The notes beneath the pieces were generated by a model that was not told the DNA's origin, did not search any database, and saw nothing but the letters and a program-made list of their open reading frames with translations. Position numbers and translations under genes: made by a program. From Pectobacterium aroidearum (GTDB lineage: Bacteria > Pseudomonadota > Gammaproteobacteria > Enterobacterales > Enterobacteriaceae), in the NCBI RefSeq assembly GCF_015689195.1, contig NZ_CP065044.1:2728001-2792000 (forward strand): a stretch of 64,000 nt of DNA, given 5' to 3'. This document shows positions 8,085 through 17,449 of the stretch, one piece after another (positions within the stretch are counted from its first letter, which is position 1; every line of letters begins with the position of its first letter).

Positions 8085-10720
8085 ACCGCCTTCGTATAGG
8101 ATACCGGTTGGTTTTCACTTCCGTCTGGAAGAGCGTAGCGAAGTGTGCAGTGCTGCTGTGAACTACTTCCCCATGCAACCTTCAACTCGCCTTCAGGGGC
8201 TAACCCAGACAGAAAGACCTGCCCATCGTCACCAACAATACTGGTACTATCGCTGTCTACGCGGGAGACAAGCGCACCAAAAGGAATCGGTCGGCCATCA
8301 CGCTGCTGTAACGAAATCAGCGCACGCCCACCTTGATAAGCCGTAAAGCTGGCACGAACTATCGCCCCTCGCGTCGGTACAAGGTTGGCTACCGTATTGT
8401 TGATTTCAGTGTTTTGATTTAACGAGTTGACGTCGAGGGCAATGCGGTTATTGCGATAAACGCTGGCGTAAGGAATAACGGCATAGCCACGCCAGTCAGT
8501 CTGGATACCGGTGGTATTCTCCACTTTGACACGGCTGGTACCGGGAACCTTAATCAATACGTTGGTATCGCCCAGCGGCTGACTAAACGTGACCCCATCG
8601 GCATGCGCCACCACACCGCCGCTTACCCCATAGTTAAGCTGACGGGTGTTGCGCGTATAGTTGTAGTTGGCGTTGCTGTTGCCATAGGTGCCCTGATAGC
8701 CAAGCCCCGCGTTCCCACTATTCCCAATGCCGCGATTACCATACCCTTGGGAGACGTTGTAGTTAAGATTGCCATCCGACAGCATCGTGCCACTGAGCCC
8801 TACCTGCTGTAACGTGCGCCCTTGATTGTCCGACGTCATGTTGTAGGAAGCGTAAGCCGTATTCTGTGAACGCCGCAGGTTAATCCCTTCACGGTGTCCA
8901 CTGAGCCACTGACTCAGTGGAACAGAGAGGTTAAAAGCAAACAGCTGGTTCCGTTCTTCCAGTCCTTGATTCTTGTTATAGCTGTAACTCAGGTTATAAC
9001 TCACACCGCGGTACACATTGCTGTAGCCGACCTGCAACAGATCGTTTGTACCCTTGGTATGCCAATAATCCTGTCGGCTTCCCGTTAAAAATAAGGACCC
9101 CATTCCCTTCCCTAACTGCTGGGTGATATTCATCTGCATCCTGCTTTTTTTCGCGTTATTCAGGTTGTAGTAGTCGCGTACCACAGGTTGAACATCGGTA
9201 AAGTCGACCGTATAACCACTCATGTTTTTATAGCTGGCTTCATCCAGCGTAAAAAAACCTTTGGTTGAATAGCGATAACCCAGGATCTGAAAATTCGTCC
9301 CCAGATCATTCAGCGATTTGGCATACAGGAAACGCAGTGACTGCCCTTTATGATCGCTACCATCCGACAACGTGCTATAAGCCTGCGTGAGATCGGCTGA
9401 AAATGCGCCCCAGTCGCCGAGGTTTTTCCCTGAACCTAGCGTCAGTGCCTGATAATCTTCAGCCAGTTGTGTGCCGCCATACAACGTCACCCCAGCCGAA
9501 CGCCCCCAGATCAGCGTCCCCTGACCAAACAAGGGCTGATCCTGTTGTGGATTATTGCTACGGTATTTACCGACCATTGCGGAATATTTCATCCGGTTCT
9601 CACGCTGGAGCAGCGGCACGGCGGAATACGGCACGACAAAGCTGTTCGTCGAGTTATCGCTCTCAGTAATGGTTACCTGTAAATCGCCGCTGGATGACGT
9701 TGGGTAAAGGTCGGTAATTTCGAACGCACCAGGCGCAACATAAGCCTGATAAATCACATAGCCATTTTGTCGGATGGTGACGCGGGCGTTGCTTTTGGCA
9801 ATCCCCCTGATCGTTGGTGCGAACCCTCTCAGGCTGTCCGGCAGCATCGCGTCATCGGACGCAATCTGTACGCCGCGAAATCCCAAACTATCGAAAACCT
9901 CGCCTACTGTATTGCTGTCACCGAGAGTCAATTCGCTGCGCCAGGGAATGATGGCACGCTGTAAATAAGTACTGACGTGCTGGAATTCGTTATAGCGCTG
10001 GTTTGCATAGCGGGAATAACGCCAGGTAGAGTAATCGCGCAACCGCCAGCCGTTCCAGTTCACTCCGCTATCAAGATTGAGAAAATAGCTGTCACTGCGA
10101 GCATCGCCGTGCGTATTACTGCCCGTGAACTGGTAATTAAATAACGCTGACGTGATGCCCTCATCCCACTCCTCCGGTGGAATATATCCTCGCCCGGCAT
10201 TTTTTAGCGCAATTTGCGGCAAGCTGATGTTCAATCTCTGGAGTTCAAAGTCAAAGCGCACGCTGGCATCGGGAATCGACTGAGGCACGTTGATGCACGC
10301 GGAAGCCGGTTCATCACGTAAAGAAGGAAACGACTGCAGATTGACATTAAGTTGTTCCAGCAACGCTATCGGCAGGCAAGGCTCAAGACCCGTATCGTCA
10401 CTGGACGGTTTATCGGATGGCGTGCGTAGTTGAAACGCAATATCACGAGAAAACGCATATTCCGCATTAACATAAATCTCTACCCGATAGATACCCGGTG
10501 GTTGCCCTTCACCTTTATCAAAGCGAGAGAGATCGGCAATAGCCGAAGGATCATCCGATAAAAATGTCGGATTAAAGAAAGTCTCAGCATCACCAGCGAG
10601 TGGGAATGCCATGTACAGCATCACGGCCGGGTACCAACGCAGGTATGGACGGACTGCGCGATAAGGGGCGGCGGAACGCTGCTGTTTCGTCGGTTCTGAA
10701 CGCATACAAAAGTTCCTCAT
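8075..10720 (-). CDS. Fimbrial outer-membrane usher
   Basis: An 881-residue FimD/PapC-type usher. After the signal region (to about 46) come the N-terminal chaperone-binding domain (FFNPTFLSDDPSAIADLSRF, with ACI and related cysteines), the 24-strand barrel with plug (from about 150; GDSNTVGEVFDSLGFRG), and the C-terminal domains ending in LRYALPDGS and two cysteines. It passes chaperone-bound subunits through the outer membrane. The gene lies between chaperone and adhesin in the operon. Length and domains look complete. Confidence 0.93.
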   Translation of the reverse strand: MRNFCMRSEPTKQQRSAAPYRAVRPYLRWYPAVMLYMAFPLAGDAETFFNPTFLSDDPSAIADLSRFDKGEGQPPGIYRVEIYVNAEYAFSRDIAFQLRTPSDKPSSDDTGLEPCLPIALLEQLNVNLQSFPSLRDEPASACINVPQSIPDASVRFDFELQRLNISLPQIALKNAGRGYIPPEEWDEGITSALFNYQFTGSNTHGDARSDSYFLNLDSGVNWNGWRLRDYSTWRYSRYANQRYNEFQHVSTYLQRAIIPWRSELTLGDSNTVGEVFDSLGFRGVQIASDDAMLPDSLRGFAPTIRGIAKSNARVTIRQNGYVIYQAYVAPGAFEITDLYPTSSSGDLQVTITESDNSTNSFVVPYSAVPLLQRENRMKYSAMVGKYRSNNPQQDQPLFGQGTLIWGRSAGVTLYGGTQLAEDYQALTLGSGKNLGDWGAFSADLTQAYSTLSDGSDHKGQSLRFLYAKSLNDLGTNFQILGYRYSTKGFFTLDEASYKNMSGYTVDFTDVQPVVRDYYNLNNAKKSRMQMNITQQLGKGMGSLFLTGSRQDYWHTKGTNDLLQVGYSNVYRGVSYNLSYSYNKNQGLEERNQLFAFNLSVPLSQWLSGHREGINLRRSQNTAYASYNMTSDNQGRTLQQVGLSGTMLSDGNLNYNVSQGYGNRGIGNSGNAGLGYQGTYGNSNANYNYTRNTRQLNYGVSGGVVAHADGVTFSQPLGDTNVLIKVPGTSRVKVENTTGIQTDWRGYAVIPYASVYRNNRIALDVNSLNQNTEINNTVANLVPTRGAIVRASFTAYQGGRALISLQQRDGRPIPFGALVSRVDSDSTSIVGDDGQVFLSGLAPEGELKVAWGSSSQQHCTLRYALPDGSENQPVSYTKAVCQ

Positions 10721-10786
10721 CTATGATGATGAAAAGCGCAGGCAATCGCTGCAATGCAGCTCGACGCCAGCCTGTACCTCACCGTT

Positions 10787-11491
10787 TCATAGCCCTTTAC
10801 CTGTGACGCGCGGCGTCATGGCTCCGTAATCGTTAATGGTCTGGAAACTCACCGCACCGGATGCTCCCCCAGACAGCGTCAGTGATGTCGAACCTTTTGG
10901 CGGCACCATCGTGTTGGGAAGTTTCTGGCTGCCAGACTGGAGGTTGACCAGCGTAATAAAATAAGGAGAGGGGTTGGTGATCGTGAGCGCCGAGCCTGAC
11001 TGCTGGAAACGCAGCGTCGCGGGTGCGCTATCGGCCCCCGTTGGAAGATTAGCGGGTCTAACAAAAAGTTTAATGCGAGATAATACCGCTAGTTGCAACG
11101 CGTTCTTATCCTCCAGCGATCGTTTCTCAACTGCCGGGATCGCTTTGACATTGACCCAATAAACGGATTCGCGATCGGTAGGCAAAGATGTGCCAACATG
11201 CATCAATCGCAATGTGTTCTCACCTTTGGGTTTCACCACAAAAAGCGGAGGTGTTGCGAGGAAATCTTTGGTTTTATTCCCGTCTTTATCTTCTACCCAG
11301 GATTGAATCAAAAAGCGGTTATTTTCATCACTGTTAATAATCGAAAGTGAAGCCTGATTGACCTCTGCGGGATAAATCACCCGCGTAGCGCCCAGCGCAA
11401 TCCCACCCGCCTGTGCCTGTTGAGCAATAAATGAAGAAAAAGACAGTAGTCCAAATAAGAAAGATCGGAATAAAAGAGATGTATTCTGCAC
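10787..11491 (-). CDS. Periplasmic fimbrial chaperone
   Basis: A PapD/FimC-type chaperone of about 234 residues. The signal peptide ends AQA. The mature protein begins with the G1-type strand GIALGATRVIYPAE and has the family segments QSWVEDKDGN, PPLFVVKPKGENTLRL and YWVNVKAIP. I place the start at the GTG at 11491, six bases after a GAGG ribosome site; an upstream in-frame GTG at 11503 is possible. It sits between the major pilin and usher genes, the classic order. Confidence 0.9.
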   Translation of the reverse strand: MQNTSLLFRSFLFGLLSFSSFIAQQAQAGGIALGATRVIYPAEVNQASLSIINSDENNRFLIQSWVEDKDGNKTKDFLATPPLFVVKPKGENTLRLMHVGTSLPTDRESVYWVNVKAIPAVEKRSLEDKNALQLAVLSRIKLFVRPANLPTGADSAPATLRFQQSGSALTITNPSPYFITLVNLQSGSQKLPNTMVPPKGSTSLTLSGGASGAVSFQTINDYGAMTPRVTGKGL

Positions 11492-11572
11492 ACACCACCT
11501 CACAATAACGTGTTGTTGAATGGGGTATAAGGACGGCCATCCTTGGCTTTATGGCCTCCTTGCTAACCGTTC

Positions 11573-12124
11573 TTATTGATAATCGATGGTGAACGTGGCA
11601 TCGGCATCTGCCGCGCCCGGCGTCGGCGTAGCCTGCGTCGCTTTATAGCGTGCATTAAACGCCAGGACGTTGCTGCCATCGTTCAGTGTGTGCGTTGCAG
11701 AATAAACGGCGCCGTTTGGCGTCAGAACCGCACCAGTACGATCGGAGATTTCAATCCCCACGCCGCCTGCTGCGCCAGAGGCTCCACCACCAATGTTGCT
11801 GACGGCCAAAACGGTGTTGTCATTCGAATCAGCCGTACCGGTAAAGGCGACAGCTGCGGTGGTGGATACGGTGGAATCACAATCTTCGAGGTTGATGGTG
11901 AACGGCACTTTGCCAGAGTAGGTTCCCACGCCGGTAAAACGCGCGGTACGGTATTGGCCCAGATTCACAATCTGATCGGCCGTATTGGTACTGACTGCAC
12001 AAGCCGCGTTAACGATCTCACCTTTAAAATGAACCGTTCCACCTGCAACGGTGGCCGCAAAAACGGTCACACTGGATGACAATAATGAGGCGCCAATCAA
12101 GGTATTGAGTAGAGATTTATGCAT
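11573..12124 (-). CDS. Major fimbrial subunit (FimA-like)
   Basis: A 183-residue type 1 pilin. The signal peptide ends VFA. The mature part starts TVAGGTVHFKGEIVNAACAVST with the first Cys, the second Cys is in NLEDCDST, and the C-terminal strand is ATFTIDYQ. It is the first gene of the operon (leftward: pilin, chaperone, usher, adhesin, minor pilin). A 748-base upstream gap carries the promoter region. Confidence 0.88.
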   Translation of the reverse strand: MHKSLLNTLIGASLLSSSVTVFAATVAGGTVHFKGEIVNAACAVSTNTADQIVNLGQYRTARFTGVGTYSGKVPFTINLEDCDSTVSTTAAVAFTGTADSNDNTVLAVSNIGGGASGAAGGVGIEISDRTGAVLTPNGAVYSATHTLNDGSNVLAFNARYKATQATPTPGAADADATFTIDYQ

Positions 12125-12872
12125 AACTTATATTTCCTGATAACAGATAAAAGTTAACGATCGCCTTAAAAACAATCGTGGCTCTGTCGCTAAAGCGACA
12201 TCTCGATCTTTTTCCTCAGTGCATCAGTCAGGGTCTCTTCTGACGTCCTTAGACGCAGAAAAACGTCAGGCTAAGATGGCCTGCACACGTTCCGTCGTGA
12301 TGCGTTAATAAATATTTTTCATGATGGTTAATTTGTAAAAGTTGGTTGCAGCCTGATAGAAAAAGTAAAAAACCAGCATTAAAAACCAACAAAATAAAAA
12401 ATATTGAAATTTAAAATCACAAAATAAAAACAATCAGGAATATACGTTTATTTTTTTATTCAGCAGTGAATCCTCGCATAAAAAATACAGGCGCATGAAA
12501 TGGGCCAAATGAGCCCGTATGTTTATTTTTTATGATGTTTCATGGTTGATTTCACAACGTAAAGCGGACCACTGCGATAAAAACGCGAATGCGTCATCGA
12601 GAGATAGGAAATAAAAAAACGGATCACACAGGAGAAAGAAAAAACGATGGTATTGAGGGTAAATAGCTAATGGAGAAACGATAGACATTGCGATGAAATA
12701 CCCAATCACGCAGGGTAAAAGCGCTCAACCTTCGAGTGATGTAATTAACTGATTTAAAAAATGATTATTCACACTGGATGAACATCACTCAACAAAGGTT
12801 TAGGTGCAATAAAGTTTTATCATTTGATGCCGTTTATACCATTACACACCAGGCAATACCGAGAACACCATA
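12125..12872. other. Upstream region of fimbrial operon
   Basis: A 748-base AT-rich gap between the divergent pilin gene and the small fimbrial-like gene. It must hold both promoters. I looked for inverted repeats flanking a phase-variable switch and for a recombinase gene nearby, and saw neither. Only small hairpins occur (for example GTCGCT/AGCGAC near 12190). Confidence 0.5.
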
Positions 12873-13175
12873 ATGAAAAAAATCCTGCAAAAAACAGCCA
12901 TCTTGCTCTGCATTGTGGCTGCAACACCGTATACCTTCGCTTCATCCTCTTCGTCGACAGGCATCATTCGCTTTGTCGGTGCCATCGTCGAGCCCGTTTG
13001 CGATGTTACGACACAGTCAAGCAATGTGACTATCAGTTGTGAACGGCAAGGAAGAGTACAAACGCTACAAATGAAAAACGGCTCACACTATGCGGCTTTG
13101 CCACAAAGCATCGGTTCCGTGAGCGCAAAAACCTTAAGTTCAAATGTACGTATCGTGACCGTCAGCTACGAATAA
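12873..13175 (+). CDS. Small fimbrial-like secreted protein
   Basis: A 100-residue protein with a signal peptide (to about residue 23, TFA). Its N-terminal pilin-like strand is GIIRFVGAIVEPVCDVTT, with a second cysteine at VTISCERQG. It is much shorter than a real pilin, and the spacing of its cysteines (about 17 residues) is shorter than in FimA proteins. It diverges from the fimbrial operon. It may be a degenerate subunit or a regulator-like periplasmic protein. The function is unknown. Confidence 0.65.
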   Translation: MKKILQKTAILLCIVAATPYTFASSSSSTGIIRFVGAIVEPVCDVTTQSSNVTISCERQGRVQTLQMKNGSHYAALPQSIGSVSAKTLSSNVRIVTVSYE

Positions 13176-13212
13176 GGCTGATGGCACTGCGAGATGTCAT
13201 TTACTGATGTGA

Positions 13213-13248
13213 AAACGCTACGCCACGTAAGACTGCGGCGTAGCGTTT
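13213..13248 (+). terminator. Terminator after small fimbrial-like gene
   Basis: A perfect 12-bp inverted repeat (AAACGCTACGCC / GGCGTAGCGTTT) with a 12-nt loop, beginning 38 bases after the stop codon. Confidence 0.7.
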
Positions 13249-13460
13249 AACATATGAGGACATGGTGAAACAGTCGCAGAACGGTTTTTCGCAAATAATC
13301 TCGCCCCGCAACAACCCTTTTGACGTTCGTTAATACCCTGCCCGCTACCGTGCCGTGATGTCATACCGCACCTTTTACACTCAATAACATTTTAATTTTC
13401 AGTCCCTCACCAACAAATACATCTATAGTTAATCCAACGCGCTATATTTAGCGCCTCAAG

Positions 13461-14312
13461 ATGGCTTTTATCATAAGGTTTATTCACTACATGCGCATAT
13501 CAGCCTGGTTGTTATGTTCATTATCATTTATCGCCCCGCTAACTTGGGCTGAATCCTCATCCACAGATACCGACGCGCAGAAGCAGCAGCAAATTTTATT
13601 TTTCAATCACGACGATCGGGATGTGGTTCCTGATACGGCTGTCTGGCCGTGGCAGGCTATTGGGCAGTTGGAAACCGCCAGCGGTAACCTCTGCACTGCA
13701 ACGCTGATTTCCCCGCATCTGGCGCTGACGGCCGGGCATTGCGTGGTCACGCCACCGAAAGGCGAGATCGATAAACCCGTCGCGCTACGCTTTCTGGCGA
13801 CAGAAAATGGCTGGCGTTATGAAACGACGGAAATTGAGGCACTGGCGAATAAAACCCTCGCCAAAAAATTGAAAGCTGACGGCGAAGGATGGATCGTTCC
13901 GCCTTCAGCCGCACCGTTGGATTACGCCCTGATTCGGCTAAAGCAAACGCCGCCGGGAATTCGCCCACTCCCGCTTTGGCAAGGCAGTCGCCAAGAATTG
14001 ATGCAGACGTTAAAGGATAACGGTCAGCGCGTCACGCAGGCTGGTTACCCGGAAGATCATCAGGAGACGCTTTACCGCCATCAAAACTGTTTGATCACTG
14101 GCTGGGTTCACACCGCCGTGATGGCGCACCAGTGTGATACGTTGCCTGGCGATAGCGGTTCCCCTCTGATGCTAAATTCAGCGACAGGCTGGGTGCTTAT
14201 GGGCATTCAAAGCTCTGCGCCCGATGCCAGTGAACGCGATCGCGCCGATAACCGAGCCGTTTCCGTTACTGCGATTCGTCAGCAGTTAGAAATGTTGGCA
14301 AAACAACGTTAA
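13461..14312 (+). CDS. ydgD: YdgD-like trypsin-fold serine protease
   Basis: A 283-residue secreted S1-type protease. The catalytic triad is visible: His in LALTAGHCVV, Asp in PLDYALIRL and Ser in LPGDSGSPLML. Extra family features are GNLCTATLISPHL and VTQAGYPEDHQETLY. The signal peptide ends TWA; a second ATG at 13491 would give a more typical signal length. E. coli ydgD is likewise a neighbour of asr, which supports the name. The physiological substrate is unknown. Confidence 0.85.
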   Translation: MAFIIRFIHYMRISAWLLCSLSFIAPLTWAESSSTDTDAQKQQQILFFNHDDRDVVPDTAVWPWQAIGQLETASGNLCTATLISPHLALTAGHCVVTPPKGEIDKPVALRFLATENGWRYETTEIEALANKTLAKKLKADGEGWIVPPSAAPLDYALIRLKQTPPGIRPLPLWQGSRQELMQTLKDNGQRVTQAGYPEDHQETLYRHQNCLITGWVHTAVMAHQCDTLPGDSGSPLMLNSATGWVLMGIQSSAPDASERDRADNRAVSVTAIRQQLEMLAKQR

Positions 14313-14772
14313 CGACTAGCAGATACGCCAGGTAGAAACCGTTATTCAGGGGTCACCTGGCGTCCCCGTCTTCCCATCCGCGTCACAGTATAAAAAAATA
14401 TCTGTTCTATTCTTATCAGAGATATAGGTTATTCATCCATATTGTTACTGTAACAACGGAACAACAATTATCAGGATGCTATTTTTACCTTATTGAAAAT
14501 GCCATTTTTTATAATTAGATTCTCATTTATTCGCAGAGCGTTTTCTCAGCTAAACGGTTTATCTGGACTCATAAGCCATGGGAAAATATCATGAATTTAC
14601 AGCGGGCGTTGAAACATGAAAACATGACTTAAGACAAAAAATCGCCTGAACCTTAACGGAAAGATAAAGGTGGTATAATAAGTTACCTCAATTTTTAACC
14701 TCTATGTTATTGTGTCGCCGTTAAATTAAATTGATGTCGTCGCGATTATTATTGCGGAAAGGAAGAGTCTAC
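14313..14772. other. Gap upstream of the EAL gene
   Basis: About 460 bases, AT-rich towards the right. An imperfect inverted repeat (GCCAGGT near 14329 and ACCTGGC near 14360) may terminate ydgD. Nothing else was recognised. Confidence 0.4.
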
Positions 14773-16551
14773 ATGTTAAAACATTTGAGCCATGACGAAA
14801 AAATACGCATGCAGACTCTCGACGAATTACAAAAAACCGATATATCTCAAGACGATATTCTTCACAAGCTCACAAAATTAGCCTGCCAACTGCTCGAAGC
14901 CCCGACGGCCCTAGTGACGCTAACCGGCACCAAATCTCTGCACGTTAAAGCAAAAACCCATTTCCCATTGGATGATATGGATAAAATCGGTTCATTCGAC
15001 CATTTTACCGTACAAACGGGTCAGGCCTTTATCTGCCCTGATGCTATTCATGACGAGCGTTTTAAGGAAAGTCCTTACGTAAAAGGGACGCCGTTTATTC
15101 GCTCCTATGCGGGTGTTCCGCTTAAAACCAAAGAAGGTTACGCCATCGGAACATTCAGCATTATCGATTATGTTCCGCGCACGTTCAGTAAAATCCAGCT
15201 GCGGTTACTGCATGATTTAGCCGCCATCGCGATAGTATTAATGGAATACCGCAACGCGATTGGACTGATTGATGCCGTGACCCTATTGCCCAACCGCCAG
15301 CGCCTCATTGACGACATCAGCCGCATTACCGACATCCACGAGCGCTACCTGCTTATTCTGATTGATACCATCGACATTTCTTACGCCTATGAAATGGGAT
15401 GCGCGCTGGGTATGCCGACGGTAGAAGGTCTGCTGAAAGATATCGGTATCTTCCTGCGCCTCAGTTTGAGCTCGCCAGAAAATATTTACTGCGCCGCGGT
15501 AGGACGTTTCGCCCTGCTGGTGAAGTCGGAAAATAAAGATCAGGTTCTGGCGGAGCTCGATGCCTGTGCCGAGCGGATTCATGAAAGCATCACCAGCCAT
15601 ATTCCGCTCAAGCTGGAATTTTTCGTTGGATATACCGAATTCCAGATCCCGGCCAATGATCCTCAGCGAATCCTGCGTGAATCTATGAGCGCGCTGCGTG
15701 CCGCTATCACGACCAATACTCGTCAGTTCGCCTACAACCAAGAGGCCGATAAGGCACAGCAAATCGCGTTTACCTTGCTCAATGAATTGGCCGACGTGTT
15801 ACAGAACAACAAACCGGGTCTCTATCTGGTTTACCAGCCGAAATTAAGTATCAAGACCAACACCGTTATTGGCGCCGAAGCGCTGATTCGCTGGCGTCAC
15901 CCTGATTTGGGTGAGATTTACCCTGACCAGTTTATTCCGCTCGCGGAAGGCACCACGCTGATGCGACCATTGACGGACTGGGTTACCCGAGAAGCGGCAT
16001 GCCAGGTGAAGCAGTGGCGTCAGCAGGGGCTACACTTCCCGGTGTCAATTAACGTTTCTGCCAGAAATTTCTCCGAGAATGATTTTATCCCACGCCTCAT
16101 CACCATTCTGGAGAGCCACGGTCTTACCCCTCAGGATATTGATATCGAGTGCGTCGAAACGCAGAAAATCATCGAAAGCACCGAAACGCTCGCCACCATT
16201 CAAACGCTGCAACAACTCGGATTTACCATCGCGCTTGATGATTTTGGCACGGGATATAGCAACCTAAGCTATCTGCGTAATATCCCCTCTACGGTGATAA
16301 AGCTGGATAAATCGCTGATTAAAGATATAAAAACAGACCATAAAAGCCGCGTCATTGTGGAATCGATTATCAGTATGCTGCACAAACTGAACTATATTGT
16401 GTTGGCGGAAGGCGTAGAAAATAAAGAAACGCTCGACTACCTGGCCTGTTTTGGGTGTGATGAAGTACAGGGCTACTATTTTTCCCGGCCCATTCCCCCC
16501 GAGGCATTCACCACCTGGTTAACAACGCGCTCGTCACAAACCTCGACATAA
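14773..16551 (+). CDS. GAF - degenerate GGDEF - EAL cyclic-di-GMP phosphodiesterase
   Basis: A 592-residue cytosolic signalling protein. Residues 1-155 are a GAF sensor (FDHFTVQTGQAFICPDA, GVPLKTKEGYAIGTFSIID). Residues 160-330 are a GGDEF fold whose signature reads AVGRFALL, so cyclase activity is unlikely. Residues 355-592 are an EAL domain with intact catalytic stretches: GAEALIRWRHP, NVSARNF, DIECVETQ, ALDDFGTGYSN, IKLDKSL and AEGVEN. It is predicted to hydrolyse c-di-GMP and so favour motility over attachment. The start at 14773 follows a GGAAGAG ribosome site; an earlier ATG at 14731 has none. Confidence 0.88.
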   Translation: MLKHLSHDEKIRMQTLDELQKTDISQDDILHKLTKLACQLLEAPTALVTLTGTKSLHVKAKTHFPLDDMDKIGSFDHFTVQTGQAFICPDAIHDERFKESPYVKGTPFIRSYAGVPLKTKEGYAIGTFSIIDYVPRTFSKIQLRLLHDLAAIAIVLMEYRNAIGLIDAVTLLPNRQRLIDDISRITDIHERYLLILIDTIDISYAYEMGCALGMPTVEGLLKDIGIFLRLSLSSPENIYCAAVGRFALLVKSENKDQVLAELDACAERIHESITSHIPLKLEFFVGYTEFQIPANDPQRILRESMSALRAAITTNTRQFAYNQEADKAQQIAFTLLNELADVLQNNKPGLYLVYQPKLSIKTNTVIGAEALIRWRHPDLGEIYPDQFIPLAEGTTLMRPLTDWVTREAACQVKQWRQQGLHFPVSINVSARNFSENDFIPRLITILESHGLTPQDIDIECVETQKIIESTETLATIQTLQQLGFTIALDDFGTGYSNLSYLRNIPSTVIKLDKSLIKDIKTDHKSRVIVESIISMLHKLNYIVLAEGVENKETLDYLACFGCDEVQGYYFSRPIPPEAFTTWLTTRSSQTST

Positions 16552-16596
16552 CATCCCCGTCAGCGGGCTATTCAACAAACGGTATGGAGAACGCGC

Positions 16597-17442
16597 ATGA
16601 CTCTTCTTACTTCGCAGGATGAGCTCGCTATCAGAAACGCCATGGCGCTACTCGAAGCCCCCTCTTTTGCCATACAGGCGGCGAGTCTGGTTGGAAAACC
16701 GATTGAATGGAGCCTATCGAAATTACCCGCCCTGGTGAAAAACAAAATACAGGATGTGGTTCACACGGCGTTGTACAAAGCGGTAGACGCTGCGCTCTAT
16801 ACGCTGGACGATGCGCCCGCTCGCGTGGCGTCGCCAAAGACACATAAACTGGCCGTCGCCGCTTCCGGTGCGGTCAGCGGCTTTTTTGGTGCAGCCGGTC
16901 TGCTGGTCGAACTGCCTATCAGCACGACGATCATGATGCGTTCCGTGGCGGACATCGCCCGCAGCGAAGGTTTCTCCCTCAGCGATCTTTCCGTTAAAGC
17001 CGCTTGTGTGGAAGTTTTCGCGCTCGGTGGAACACAAGAAAGCGATGATGCTGCCGATTCGGCCTATTACACCTCACGCACCGTTCTGGCTGATATCACC
17101 AAACATGCCAGCCGCGAATTAATCGGCATTGCTGGCAAAAAAAGCGCAGGGAAAGCCTCTGCAAGAATGAGCACCTCACAGGCAGGAAAAACGCTGGCAA
17201 AGCTGATTGATGCCGTCGCCACCAGACTCGGTGTGACCATGACAGAGAAAATGGCCGCACAGATTGTCCCGGTGATTGGCGCTGCCAGCGGCGCCGCCAT
17301 CAATACGCTGTTTATCCACCACTACCAAAACATGGCGAAAGGCCATTTCATCATAAAACGTCTGGAACAGACCTATGGTGAAGAGGCAATCAGGTCGGCT
17401 TATCTGGAGCTAAAAAACAACCGTCGCGACCTGATCGAATAA
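16597..17442 (+). CDS. EcsC-family protein
   Basis: A 281-residue protein matching the EcsC family by its alternating amphipathic and Gly/Ala-rich hydrophobic segments (AVSGFFGAAGLLVELPIST near 95, VIGAASGAAINTLFIHHYQ near 230) and the FALGGTQESDDAA motif. The function of the family is unclear; the name comes from the third gene of a Bacillus ABC transporter operon. It follows the EAL gene by 45 bases and may be co-transcribed. It converges with hrpA. Confidence 0.78.
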   Translation: MTLLTSQDELAIRNAMALLEAPSFAIQAASLVGKPIEWSLSKLPALVKNKIQDVVHTALYKAVDAALYTLDDAPARVASPKTHKLAVAASGAVSGFFGAAGLLVELPISTTIMMRSVADIARSEGFSLSDLSVKAACVEVFALGGTQESDDAADSAYYTSRTVLADITKHASRELIGIAGKKSAGKASARMSTSQAGKTLAKLIDAVATRLGVTMTEKMAAQIVPVIGAASGAAINTLFIHHYQNMAKGHFIIKRLEQTYGEEAIRSAYLELKNNRRDLIE

Positions 17443-17449
17443 CAAGAGA

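Noticed and set aside
12125..12822. Phase-variable fim-type invertible switch
   Set aside because: No flanking inverted repeats and no recombinase gene were found next to the fimbrial operon.
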